Source: Skeletonema tropicum
Taxonomy: Eukaryota > Bacillariophyta > Thalassiosirophyceae > Thalassiosirales > Thalassiosiraceae
Direction: 5' to 3'
Assembly: GCA_037178625.1 (NCBI GenBank)
Contig: CM074137.1
Span: 2,604,001 to 2,668,000, forward strand
DNA length: 64,000 nt
The position numbers and the translations under genes were made by a program. Within the stretch, counting starts at the first letter, position 1; the number at the start of each line of letters is the position of its first letter. The notes beneath the pieces were generated by a model. The model saw only the letters and a program-made list of their open reading frames with translations, did no database searches and was not told the origin of the DNA. This document shows, one piece after another, positions 54,718 to 64,000 of the stretch.

Positions 54718-56525
54718 ATATTTTTTGTATTGTACTCTATTGTTATCGAGGAGAATGTCGTGTTTGAGGAGTGTTGGCTTTCACATTTCCTACACGATGC
54801 AATGCGGAGCTAATTCAAGCAAATGCATGGCATGCATACAAGTTGGGTCAAGAGGCGGACGACGTCACTTGATCTGAATTGAACTATAATATTATCCTTC
54901 ATTTGCAGGTTCAACATAAATTGTTGCGGAAGGTATCCACCTTCCTGCTCTCTCTAATAGAAGAAATATTATCTTGTCTTCGACTATTCAGTTTCTTCTT
55001 TGAATAAACATGTACAGTCATTACCTCTTGACACAGTCTACGATATCTTGTGGCCAGCCTTGCAGTGTTGGACTTGGCATTCCTTTCCAACACCAAGCTC
55101 CTAAACACAGAACACATTGCCTGGGTGAAGAGCATCTGCATCCGTCCTGCAGTTTGCGCATCGACTCTTTGCCTCATCCTCTACCTTTCAAAGTTCTTGA
55201 TCACAATATCTTTCGTTTTCACTGGCAGCAAAAATTATTTCCCTCCACTGTGCTATGCGTCCACAAAACAAATACGTTGGGATGGGACTATGCCCAGGAA
55301 TGTCCAGAACCCCTTCATAAAGCTCATTTCCGAAGAAGTATGAAGCAGTTGAGAAGTCGAGGGCGGAAAGATCGGTTACTAAAACCTTTCCAGCGTAGTG
55401 TTTCGCAAGGATGTGAGATTGAGTCAGACCACATTTTGCATGAATAAACGACGATCCCAAAAAAATCACCCTGGCTTGCTGCAAGTGTGAACAATAACCT
55501 CCCAATATACCGCAAAAAAACGATTGCCCTGACTTGCTGCGAGTGTGAGATAATAACTTCTCTTTCACATCATGTTCTTACAGTAAAAAGTTGCCAGATT
55601 GTGTTGTGCTTCTGGGAGTCCAAGATCTGCAGCCATACTCTCAGAGAAGTATCAATCCAGCATCACAGCTCTTCCCAACGACGTTCGCCGCAGAACACGC
55701 TTCATTGGTATCTCGGTAATTGAAATAAGGTCATGATGACTCTAGCTGCACAACTAAAGATAGCAATTTGCAACTGCACAATATACGAGTATGTACATCT
55801 TCCCGAATAAATTTCTTCGAAGATATCCACGTGCTGACTTCCACATATTCTCCAGTGACAGTGAGATTGCGTCCAACGTCAACGTCATCTTTACCGTGTG
55901 CAATCATTTTCCACTTCCACCCTTTTCCCTGAGATCAAACATGCAAATGTTCCCGATAGAGGAGGAAAGAGGAACCCCCAGGAACCGATGCTGCCCATTA
56001 AACTAATAGTTTCACAGGGGCCAAAATAAGCCGCCCCTCCTCTTCACAAACTTAACCCAATGGCATCGTCGGAGCAACGCCGCCGTCTCTCCTTGGGCGT
56101 AAAATCCATTTCAATATTTTCGATTTGCACATCATGACGGCCAAAATAAATTATATCCACATTTCACGTTTGTCGCCATTCAGTGCTGTGTCGACCAACT
56201 GGTCCAGTGTCGACAAAAAGTCCGTTTGGTTTGGTCATCAAATGTATTGTACTTCGAGGACAGACAAAGCCACTTCGGTTGATCTTGCCATGTATTTTCA
56301 AGAGGGAATTTTGCAAAAATACGAAGATGACACTCATTAATTTTTTACTGTTGAATGTTTGTTTTGCACAACGTTTGTTTTGTATGCAACCTGGCCAACG
56401 GTCCCGTCGTAAGCAGCGCTGTTGTTGCCCTTGTCGTTGTGGGCGGTGGTAGCTGCGAGGAAGGAGGAATATCGGCCTGGAAGCGGCCATGATCATCGTC
56501 GATAGTCGATTATTGGTTCAGTTTG
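54718..56525. other. Gene-poor stretch with doubtful minus-strand exon-like frames
   Basis: Two minus frames look a little better than chance: about 55171-55020 (RVDAQTAGRMQMLFTQAM..., followed by a GTAATG donor-like site) and 55568-55188 (ALDFSTASYFFGNELYEG). They could be exons of one small gene or decayed remnants, but no start, splice chain or domain supports either. From 55.7 to 56.5 kb I see nothing convincing. Confidence 0.25.
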
Positions 56526-56530
56526 TCGAC

Positions 56531-56580
56531 TCGTGACTGCACTTTTTCAATTCGTGACTGCAGAAAAAGTGCAGTCACGA
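56531..56580. repeat. Perfect 17-bp hairpin
   Basis: TCGTGACTGCACTTTTT (56531-56547) pairs with AAAAAGTGCAGTCACGA (56564-56580) around a 16-nt loop that holds a third, near-identical TCGTGACTGCAG. A further copy of TCGACTCGTGACTGCACTT occurs at 56526-56544 and at 57301-57319, flanking the foldback element. Confidence 0.85.
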
Positions 56581-56587
56581 GGAAAAA

Positions 56588-57097
56588 GGAGCGGTCTGCC
56601 CCAACTTTTTACAGCAACAAAATACGTAGGAATTAGTACTAATATTGGGCCGAAGAGATGAGACAAATCTTCTGTCTTCTCAGTACCACATGGTTCTCAC
56701 CACAAACGCACTCACAAAACACCTTGGATAAGGCTCTCAAAATCATACTCCTATCGCATTACGCACGCTACACGAAGAGAGGAATTCTTGTTGCCTCAAT
56801 TGGACTCTACGACACGTACGCTTGCTTTGAGTTCAACCGAATTATTTCTCCCGGCTACGCAAGCGTGCGACATGGTCTTTGTCAAAGTGAGTATGAGTGT
56901 AGGTACATACACAGGAGTAATATTTTTCATCAGTACGTTGGTAATATTATTTTTCATGTGTTTGGAGTTTGGAGGGCGGGTACTTCTATGAGAATGCGGT
57001 ACTGAGAAGACAGAAGATTTGGCTCATCTCTTCGGCCCAAGATTAGTACTAATTCCTACGTATTTTGTTGCTGTAAAAAGTTGGGGCAGACCGCTCC
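56588..57097. mobile_element. Foldback/MITE-like element with ~99-bp terminal inverted repeats
   Basis: The left arm 56588-56686 (starting GGAGCGGTCTGCCCC) is the near-perfect inverse of the right arm 56999-57097 (ending GGGGCAGACCGCTCC). The 312-bp centre shows no transposase; a small frame (56788-56991) has a hydrophobic end (GVIFFISTLVILFFMCLEFG). After the right arm a further direct copy of AAAAGTTGGGGCAGACCGC follows (57099-57118). This architecture fits a non-autonomous DNA element. A target-site duplication is not clear because A-rich runs flank both ends. Confidence 0.8.
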
Positions 57098-57160
57098 TAA
57101 AAAGTTGGGGCAGACCGCACTCCATGCGGGTGCGTGAGGTGTAGAAAGAGTTAATACACC

Positions 57161-57298
57161 ATGGCGTCCGCAACCGCTAGAGTAGATACCGCCAGCAACA
57201 CCATCAAAATAGACCCACTCACCGACCATCTCCGCCACCAACAACGTGACAAACTACTACGCCGTCTCATCCCCCACCTCCTCAACATATTTGATTGA
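57161..57298 (+). CDS. 45-residue ORF, possible truncated gene start
   Basis: The ATG sits in a strong initiation context (CACCATGG). The peptide is MASATARVDTASNTIKIDPL, then DHLRHQQRDKLLRRLIPHLL, ending NIFD-stop. It is well ordered (basic amphipathic helix) and looks like the N-terminus of a longer protein cut off by the flanking repeat (the TCGACTCGTGACTGC repeat starts 2 bp after the stop). It could also be a genuine micro-protein. Confidence 0.3.
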   Translation: MASATARVDTASNTIKIDPLTDHLRHQQRDKLLRRLIPHLLNIFD

Positions 57299-57472
57299 AA
57301 TCGACTCGTGACTGCACTTCATATTTTCGTCCCACCAGATAAGTACTCCTTTATCACAAGCCTGCTTAAGGAGATATAAGTAGATGGATCCTACTTCCTT
57401 CTTCCACTCGAGATCCAATATTCTGCACCTTCATAACGCCTGTGACATTGTCAAATAATTGAGTCTAATGCG

Positions 57473-58663
57473 ATGCTAATTCTACGGCTACGAAGTCTAC
57501 TCACATGTCTTATCTTACGCATCTCAGCCAGCGCATACTCATCTTCATCAACAATGATTCACAACCAATATCGGAGTCTCCCTTCATCATCGGCCGCCCC
57601 ATTAATAATAGGCTACGCATCTAATGCAAATTCGGGAAAGGCAGATCAAGCAATTGTCGACGGTGCATCAGTAATCATATGGTCATTCATACATTTAAAC
57701 ATCAAAGATGATGATAACAAAACATGCAACATCAAAACATCTTTGGACCTGACCGAGATACAAAGAATACGCGAAAAGTACAACCATGTTGTTCACCTGG
57801 CTGCGTTTGGTGGCTGGAACGGACCCCACCCGCCAACGTTTAGTGATGGTTCATCATTATCTGGAGAAAAATGGTGCGAAATCTTTCTGCAGTTTAATGA
57901 GAAGAATGGTTTCCTTTTCGATGGCATCGATTGGGATTATGAAGGAAATGACAATTTAGAAGCACCGACATCCAAATTTACTTTGGAGACACTTGACATT
58001 ATGTCAGATTTCTCAATAGAAGCAAAGTCGAAGGGCCTGATAGTCAGTATGGCTCCTGCTGAATCTTATTTAGACGCATCAGTTGTTCCTGGCAGTATTG
58101 ATGCAACCTTCTCTTTGCGGTTGGATCTACCTCCACGAGCATGGACGTCTCCAGAAGATCGTGAGATTATCAAAGGCTTTTCACATGCAGGCAGACAGTG
58201 CTATGCTTATGTTCTTGCCAAGGCGGGAGTGGAATCATTTGACTTCATTTCGATCCAGTTGTACGAAGGATATGCACCATATGTTTACGAAGTAACTCGG
58301 GGGGGAAAGAATCCCGTAGACGCAATCATGGAGAGAGTGAATGGCTTCGTTGGAGGATATGTAGTAAATGGAATACCACTGAGTTCTTCCCCTGTATTCG
58401 AAGTTAAGATCCCTCTGTCCAAGCTTGTTATTGGCATCGGGAACAGATGGTGTGATGGTGTGAAGCATTGCAAGATCGAACCAAGTTCACTTAAAAATGC
58501 ATTTGATAGAACAAAAGATAAGTATGGCGAAGGTTTTTCAGGCATCATGTTTTGGACAGTAGAGGAAGAGGGAGATGACGCCGATTCAAGGATGGCTAAT
58601 GCACTGAAAAGGGAATTTGAAAATCTGCCTCCAGGCGAAATAAGAGATGATGTAACCCAGTAA
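57473..58663 (+). CDS. Glycoside hydrolase family 18 (chitinase-like) protein
   Basis: 396 residues, single exon, with an N-terminal signal peptide (MLILRLRSLLTCLILRISA). The GH18 signature DGxDxDxE is intact in FDGIDWDYEG (residues 149-158), with E157 as the expected acid catalyst. Other GH18 strands are recognisable: LIIGYASNANS at the start, HLAAFGGWNG before the signature, LIVSMAPAES and FDFISIQLYEGY after it, and GIMFWTVEEEG near the end (the position of the conserved Trp). It likely hydrolyses beta-1,4-N-acetylglucosamine polymers outside the cell or in the secretory path. Chitin fibres are known in Thalassiosirales diatoms, so wall or fibre remodelling is a reasonable inference. Confidence 0.9.
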   Translation: MLILRLRSLLTCLILRISASAYSSSSTMIHNQYRSLPSSSAAPLIIGYASNANSGKADQAIVDGASVIIWSFIHLNIKDDDNKTCNIKTSLDLTEIQRIREKYNHVVHLAAFGGWNGPHPPTFSDGSSLSGEKWCEIFLQFNEKNGFLFDGIDWDYEGNDNLEAPTSKFTLETLDIMSDFSIEAKSKGLIVSMAPAESYLDASVVPGSIDATFSLRLDLPPRAWTSPEDREIIKGFSHAGRQCYAYVLAKAGVESFDFISIQLYEGYAPYVYEVTRGGKNPVDAIMERVNGFVGGYVVNGIPLSSSPVFEVKIPLSKLVIGIGNRWCDGVKHCKIEPSSLKNAFDRTKDKYGEGFSGIMFWTVEEEGDDADSRMANALKREFENLPPGEIRDDVTQ

Positions 58664-58793
58664 CAGGATTTTATAGAACATACTCCAATTGATGGTTTAA
58701 TGATGTCTAGGTAGCGATAATGCAACATTTACCTAATTTCCCAAGTGATATAATATAACAGGAATATACAGAACAGTTCTTCATCTACGCAAC

Positions 58794-60377
58794 CTATTCT
58801 AATGTAGCGCTGCCATTCTCCAAAAAGAACTGGAGCACTTCTTCAAACCCCTCTGCCGTAATCTCATGCTCATCCCATGCCACATTTAACTCCTCAATCA
58901 ACCAAATACTATCGGCATCATCCAATTCCTCCTTTTTGAGGCTACGCATGAGCCGTTGTGATACCCCGAACGGATGCACATCGGAGGCATCCAGATGCTT
59001 GGAATCATTCGCAATTTCTTTCCTCGATAGTAGGTCATACTTCTGCCATATGGACATGACGGCATCTTTTGCAAATCGAGGATTGGCGAATACCTCGTCA
59101 GTAGATGAATTTACTACACCCAACGTAGATAGATCTTGGTGGATGCTTCCAGAGATTCTGTCTGACATTTGACGATCGTCTTGGAACACTCTTGCAAAGT
59201 GATCTACGTGGATCGGTTTGCGACCCGATGTTGTGATAATCTTGTATGGACCCTTATCAATGAGCTCCTTATCATTCTGCATCTCGTTTCTCACCCAATC
59301 CTCTACCTTTTTAGATGTTTGCGTATCACCACTCATTGTCGTGAACACAGTGGGTATGTCCCAATGGTCATGTTCATTTGGTGCCATGATCTGAATATTC
59401 GCCGCAGAAAAGAGAAAGGGGGCATAATCTTCAGGATCTTGTTTCATTTGAGACGAAAGCATCCCAACGAAGCTTCCACCACTCGATGCCCCAAAAGCAT
59501 ACATTGGAGGGTATACAGCATCGGAACCATTTGGGCCAGCGCATGCCTTGCTTAGGCGGGATGATATAAATTTCTTTGCCAACTTCTTGACCGTATCTCC
59601 ATCATTCGCCCAATTCCAACAGCCAAGCTCTTCACTCTTGGTAAATGCAACGATGCCAATTCCCATCTCTGTCGCCATCTCCACCATCTTGCGTCCCTGA
59701 GGACTGTAAAAGAACGATGCAGCATATCGTCCACACCCATGAAACATGAACAGAATACCACGAGGGCATTTAATCATTGCTTCAAAGCTGTGAGATCCAC
59801 CCCTCCCCTGAACAGCCAGGGAGGGAGAGAGCAACAACACCTCACGTGTATGACCTGGGAACTCCTTCAAAGTACGACGATTTAAATGAAAGTCAATGAC
59901 TCCAGTTTCATCTCTATTGGACATGAGTCCACCCGGTCCTTGACGTAGTTGCATGTTCCGGACCACCACTTTGCCAAAGTCATCCAATAAGAAGAATGTC
60001 AGTAGGAACAGCGGGACAAAGATCAGTCCAAAGATTGTCTTGACGTTGGATTTGCCACGTTCGCCGTGACCAAACTTTACAAATGGGAGACAATAGCATC
60101 GTATCACTTCTTTGTTGTCTTCATGACTACTGCTGGACATGTCTCCATCGGAAAAAAGATCACCGAGTTGTGCCACAAGTGATCGATATCCAAGATGGAA
60201 GACGTTGACGAGTGAATTATTTGCTCCGACGCCACTTCCGCCTCCGCTGGGGTAGGCTGATGCAGTTGTATTTCTGGCATCGCCATTATTGTTGGTGTTG
60301 GTGGGTGATGACATGTTTGCAAGTGGCAAGGGTTGAGTGAGATTGGCTTCTTGCATTGATATGTTATTGGTGTCCAT
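58794..60377 (-). CDS. Membrane-anchored alpha/beta hydrolase-like protein
   Basis: 527 residues, single exon. The ~110-residue cytosolic N-terminus is Asn/Ser/Gly-rich. One membrane helix follows (FGLIFVPLFLLTFFLL, about 116-131). The C-terminal domain has an alpha/beta-hydrolase layout: GILFMFHGCGRYAASFFY (strand and oxyanion-type HG), then YAFGASSGGSFVG with the nucleophile elbow G-x-S-x-G (S298), and HVDHFARVF late in the domain as the possible catalytic His region. The substrate is unknown; lipid, ester or peptide are all possible. Convergent with the GH18 gene, 131 bp between stops. Confidence 0.75.
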   Translation of the reverse strand: MDTNNISMQEANLTQPLPLANMSSPTNTNNNGDARNTTASAYPSGGGSGVGANNSLVNVFHLGYRSLVAQLGDLFSDGDMSSSSHEDNKEVIRCYCLPFVKFGHGERGKSNVKTIFGLIFVPLFLLTFFLLDDFGKVVVRNMQLRQGPGGLMSNRDETGVIDFHLNRRTLKEFPGHTREVLLLSPSLAVQGRGGSHSFEAMIKCPRGILFMFHGCGRYAASFFYSPQGRKMVEMATEMGIGIVAFTKSEELGCWNWANDGDTVKKLAKKFISSRLSKACAGPNGSDAVYPPMYAFGASSGGSFVGMLSSQMKQDPEDYAPFLFSAANIQIMAPNEHDHWDIPTVFTTMSGDTQTSKKVEDWVRNEMQNDKELIDKGPYKIITTSGRKPIHVDHFARVFQDDRQMSDRISGSIHQDLSTLGVVNSSTDEVFANPRFAKDAVMSIWQKYDLLSRKEIANDSKHLDASDVHPFGVSQRLMRSLKKEELDDADSIWLIEELNVAWDEHEITAEGFEEVLQFFLENGSATLE

Positions 60378-60679
60378 TTATGGGTTCCCGTGATTTATGC
60401 CTTGAATTCAATGTTCCATAGTTCTACATTAGCTATTGGAGGCTCTTGCCTGGCTCTACTCTTGCGGCTGTCGGCGGTGGCGGTCATGGCATGGTACATA
60501 CTCGTGATAGATTTGGGTCTGATTTGGGTCCAAAATGTCCACACAGAAGGTGGAGTCATTTTGCAGGTCATAGTAGGATACCAAGCTCTACTGGAGGCTA
60601 CTTCTCAATTGAATCTCTAAGAGACTACCTGTGGTCCGAGGCTGAGCTTCTAGTGACGCAATCCGCCTGGGTAGTGCTA
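60378..60679. other. Spacer with a dispersed repeat fragment
   Basis: A segment with GTGGAGTCATTTTGCAGGTC at about 60551-60570 recurs at 61269-61288, so this area already belongs to the repeat-rich region. No gene is supported. Confidence 0.45.
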
Positions 60680-62345
60680 GAAAGTGCTTCTACTATCGCC
60701 ACCAACTATAATGGGCCGCGAGCAGCAGCTATGGCTCTGCAGATATATCGAAGACGATAGACCGATAGATATGTTAATGTTATGATTGAATGTGGTGCTG
60801 CCTGCCAGCTTTCAAGTGGACCACTTAGATCAGCTACGAGGTCATAGCTCGCTGCTAAAGACGCAATTTGAACAGCGCTAAGTGCTTCTATGCCATCGTA
60901 CCCATATAAAATGAACCACTCTCTAGAGGAGCGGCTGGTACAGATGGTGTTAGATACTGGTGGACCTCTCTCGGTCCATTGCTAATTATCGCGTCTCAAG
61001 TGATGCAATTCTGTCTGAGCAGTGCTACTAGATGCTTCTTTACTATCACAACCAAGTGTAATGGGCCACTGGAAGCGGCTCGTGCTCATATTGAAGTCGA
61101 TAGAGTCATATGGATAGGTTGATTTGGTGATGCCTGCCAACCCAAAACGGACCTGAAGCCTGATATGGCATTGGTGTCCAATGGTTCTTCAATATTCAAT
61201 GTTCTTTCATGGTCATGGCTGGTATGGAGGGGCTGGTGTGATGGCTTTTTGGGGTTGAAAATGTCCACGTGGAGTCATTTTGCAGGTCTATGTTGTCTAA
61301 TGTAGTATCCTACGTCTTCGTCAGCTATGTAGCACGATGAAATCGTAGCGGAGCTTGCAGTGACGCATTTTTCTGGGCAGTGCTTATGTGCTCACATATT
61401 ATTATCACAAGGTACAATAGGCTGGCCACAAGCATCACTCGCACGCACATTGAAGACGATAGATACGTTATGCTCGAATGTGGTGCTGCCTGCCATCTTT
61501 CAGTGGACCTCTTTTATGAGCCATGAGACTGTAGTGGAGCTTTTATTTGATCTATCCGTCTAATTCCACTAAAGTTCTTCGTTGCCATCGTACCCAAGTA
61601 GAACAATAGCAGCGGCTCTCACAGGTATTGATGACATTGGATACGTTATAGCGGTCATAGCGCCGTATGCCAGCCCAAAGTGGACTTCACAATGCCATCT
61701 ACGATTTCAAATCACTGCTTCTAGTGACACGATCTGTCTGGGAGTGCTGATTTGCTTCTAGGAGCAGCTCATGCACATATTAACGAAGAGCGATACGATA
61801 TGATTGTTGAATGTGGTGCTACCTGCAAGCCAGCCCAAACTCGAACTCTCCCATACCATACGACGTCATAGCATCGCATCTAATGACCCAATCCGTCTGT
61901 GCAGTGCTTATGTGCTCCAATATTCGCCAAAGTACAGTGGGCCACTAGGCCACAAGCAGTGGCTTGCACACATATTTAAGACGGTAGGCGGTATGGTTGA
62001 ATGTGGTGCAGCCTGACAGCCCAAATTGGACCTTATCTTAGAACTAGAGGTATGAGGACGTAGCGACGCTTCTGGCAACGAAATCCTAGGCCGTGACGAT
62101 GTGCATCTGCGCTATCGCGCCCAAGTGTAATGGACCACTAGAAGCGGCCCATGTGCATTTTGACGACGATAGATACAATATAGCGGTTGAATATGGTGCT
62201 GCCGGCCAGCCTTCACAAGACCTCTCATATCTCATATGTAGAGGTCACACTGAAGTTTCTAGTCCTGTGAAATTCTGTGCAGTGACAATGGATTTCCCTA
62301 TCGCACCAATGTATAATGGGCCACTAGAAGCGGCTCACACATATT
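60680..62345 (+). repeat. Satellite array 3, left part: degenerate units in plus orientation
   Basis: Diverged copies of the satellite core recur with ATGGGCCACTAGAAGCGGCT-like strings at about 60714, 61060, 61410, 61940, 62130 and 62317, followed by GACGATAGATA-type sequence. Spacing is irregular, so units have suffered indels. Orientation is as in array 2. Confidence 0.75.
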
Positions 62346-62389
62346 GACGGCGATAAAAGCTAAATAGCAATTAAAGAAGGTAAGCGGCT

Positions 62390-63620
62390 TCAAGTGGCAC
62401 AATATATCTGGTGGCGATACTATACAAAGTATATTAGCACTGCAAAAAAGGATTGTGAAGGTAAAAGAGATGCTCGCTGTAGTTTCAGCGCTGATCTAAG
62501 AAAGCCTATTTGCGATCCCAAAGAACACTCACTCATCTAATGAATCTCCATTATCGAAAAAGCGCAGAGCCGCTTCTTGTGGCACATCATATTCAGCGGC
62601 GAGACTATGCGAGCACATTAGCACTGCTCAGAAGGCATATGGGCATTAGCCGCTTCTAGTGGCCCATCATACTCGGCGGTGATACTATACAAGCACATTA
62701 GCACTGCTCAGACGGCTGGCGTCAGTAGAAGCGATGCTACAGCCTCGTAGCTGATATGAGAGGTCCAGTGTGGGCTGGTGAGCAGCACCACATTCTACCA
62801 AACCATATCTATCGTCGTTGGTATGGGCATTAGCCGCTTCTAGTGGCCCATCATACTCGGCGGTGATACTATACAAGCACATTAGCACTGCTCAGACGGC
62901 TGGCGTCAGTAGAAGCGACGCTACAGCCTCGTAGCTGATATGAGAGGTCCAGTGTGGGCTGATGAGCAGCACCACATTCTACCAAATCATTTCTATCGTC
63001 GTCGGTATGGGCATTAGCCGCTTCTAGTGGCCCATCATAATCGGCGGTGATACTATACAAGCACATTAGCACTGCTCAGACGGCTGGCGTCAGTAGAAGC
63101 GATGCTACAGCCTCGTAGCTGATATGAGAGGTCCAGTGTGGGCTGATGAGCAGCACCACATTCTACCCAATCGTATCTATCGCCGTCGGTATGGGCATTA
63201 GCCGCTTCTAGTGGCCCATCATACTCGGCGGTGATACTATACAAGCATATTAGCACTGCTTAGCCATACATATATGAGCATATTAGTGTTGCCCAAACAG
63301 ACAACGTGAGTAGAAGCGATGCTACAGCCTCGTAGCTGTTTTGGAACGGTACAATTTGAGCAGGTTGCTGTGCCGTCTCTATCGTCATTAACATGCTTTC
63401 ATAAGCCGCTTCTTTAGTGGTTCATATATTTGTGTCGATAGTTTACAAGCTTTTTGACACTGTGCAGAAGGATTGCTTAGGCAGAGGAGATGGTATAGCG
63501 TTGTAAGCCGATCTTAAAGGTTCATGTTGGGCTGGGGCGGTCAGCAGCACTACATGAACCATATCCATATCATTTCTATCGTCATCAAAATGCACATGAG
63601 CCACTTCTATGTAGCGATTC
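62390..63620 (-). repeat. Satellite array 3, right part: inverted units, three with a regular 184-bp period
   Basis: From about 62640 to 63255 three well-kept units repeat with a 184-bp period (the same frame recurs at 62685, 62869 and 63053). Each contains AGCCGCTTCTAGTGGCCCAT and CACATTAGCACTGCTCAGAC, the reverse of array 2. The flanks (62390-62640 and 63255-63620) are degenerate copies. Confidence 0.9.
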
Positions 63621-63759
63621 CTTAACCTTTATTTTAGAAGAACAGGACAGCAGACATACTAATATATCGTAATACGTAAATCAATCGATTTAAGATTAGG
63701 GTGTGTAAAAACTTCATTCAAGCCAGTGTTGACTCGTTTGGAGACTTTATTCAAGTCGA

Positions 63760-63920
63760 AGGTAGAAAATTTAAAGACCTTTTCAAGCCGTGCTAATATT
63801 TCAAGCCGTGGAAGATAATGTGAAGACTCTCTTTCAAGTCAATGGTAGATAATGTAAAGACTCTTTCGAGCCGTGGAAGATAATGTGAAGACTTTCTTTC
63901 AAGTCAATGGTAGATATATG
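63760..63920. repeat. Short imperfect tandem repeat
   Basis: Alternating copies of TTCAAGCCGTGGAAGATAAT and TTCAAGTCAATGGTAGATAA, each followed by GTGAAGACT or GTAAAGACT, recur with a ~30-32 bp sub-unit paired into a ~62-bp unit. Not related to the satellite. Confidence 0.7.
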
Positions 63921-64000
63921 ATGTGTTTGGGGGATTACTGGTACATGCCCAGCCTTAAAACAGGCTGGATACAGAGTAATATATAGAGTGTTTGAAATGC
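63921..64000. other. Window end, nothing identified
   Basis: No gene or repeat is seen in the last 80 bases. Confidence 0.5.

Noticed and set aside
56164..56496. 110-codon minus frame rich in Arg/Gln
   Set aside because: No recognisable domain and it lies in a repeat-rich gene-poor stretch. Not enough to call a gene.

Overview
This is a eukaryotic nuclear window, most likely from a centric diatom. The evidence is short GT-AG introns, intron-poor genes, diatom-style bipartite plastid-targeting N-termini (a signal peptide ending at Ala-Phe or Ser-Phe) on several metabolic enzymes, a CYP97 carotenoid-hydroxylase-type P450, a GH18 chitinase-like gene, and Ty3/gypsy and C2H2-finger LINE remnants. 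Species was not determined.

Layout. 1-3544 is transposon debris: the 3' end of a Ty3/gypsy polyprotein with an LTR, and a 5'-truncated, frameshifted LINE on the minus strand. 3545-4486 is a two-exon gene for a small secreted protein. 4679-5558 is the first of three arrays of one ~184-191 bp satellite family. 6716-12201 holds a basic hypothetical protein, a tandem CCCH zinc-finger protein and an EH-domain ATPase (EHD). 12480-12780 has four copies of a short palindrome, followed by the main satellite array (13235-17640, about 24 units). 18098-25748 encodes a ~2,523-residue protein that resembles the scaffold nucleoporin Nup188. 26216-38095 is a four-unit tandem segmental duplication (unit ~2.66 kb) carrying an unrecognised minus-strand gene with a 153-residue internal module, plus the promoter and first five codons of the sulfotransferase-like gene that begins at 38077. 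The first unit contains a 1,697-bp insertion bounded by an 8-bp target-site duplication.

38077-60377 is a dense gene region: two paralogous type II membrane sulfotransferase-like genes, a small membrane protein, a CS-domain-like protein, a plastid-targeted pfkB/MAK32-like kinase, a GHMP (galactokinase-like) kinase, a frameshifted leucine-rich-repeat gene, a seven-helix receptor-like protein, CYP97, plastid phosphatidylglycerophosphate synthase, a GH18 protein and a membrane-anchored alpha/beta hydrolase. Between the last of these, 54.7-57.4 kb is a gene-poor stretch with a foldback/MITE-like element. From about 60.7 kb to 63.6 kb the same satellite returns in degenerate form and switches orientation near 62.4 kb.

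No operon-like pathway is evident, as expected for a nuclear locus. The nearest functional grouping is carbohydrate and secretory-pathway biology (sulfotransferases, two sugar-kinase-fold proteins, chitinase-like protein) and plastid metabolism (CYP97, PGP synthase). The most unusual material is the segmental tandem array with its novel modular gene, and the nucleosome-length satellite family.
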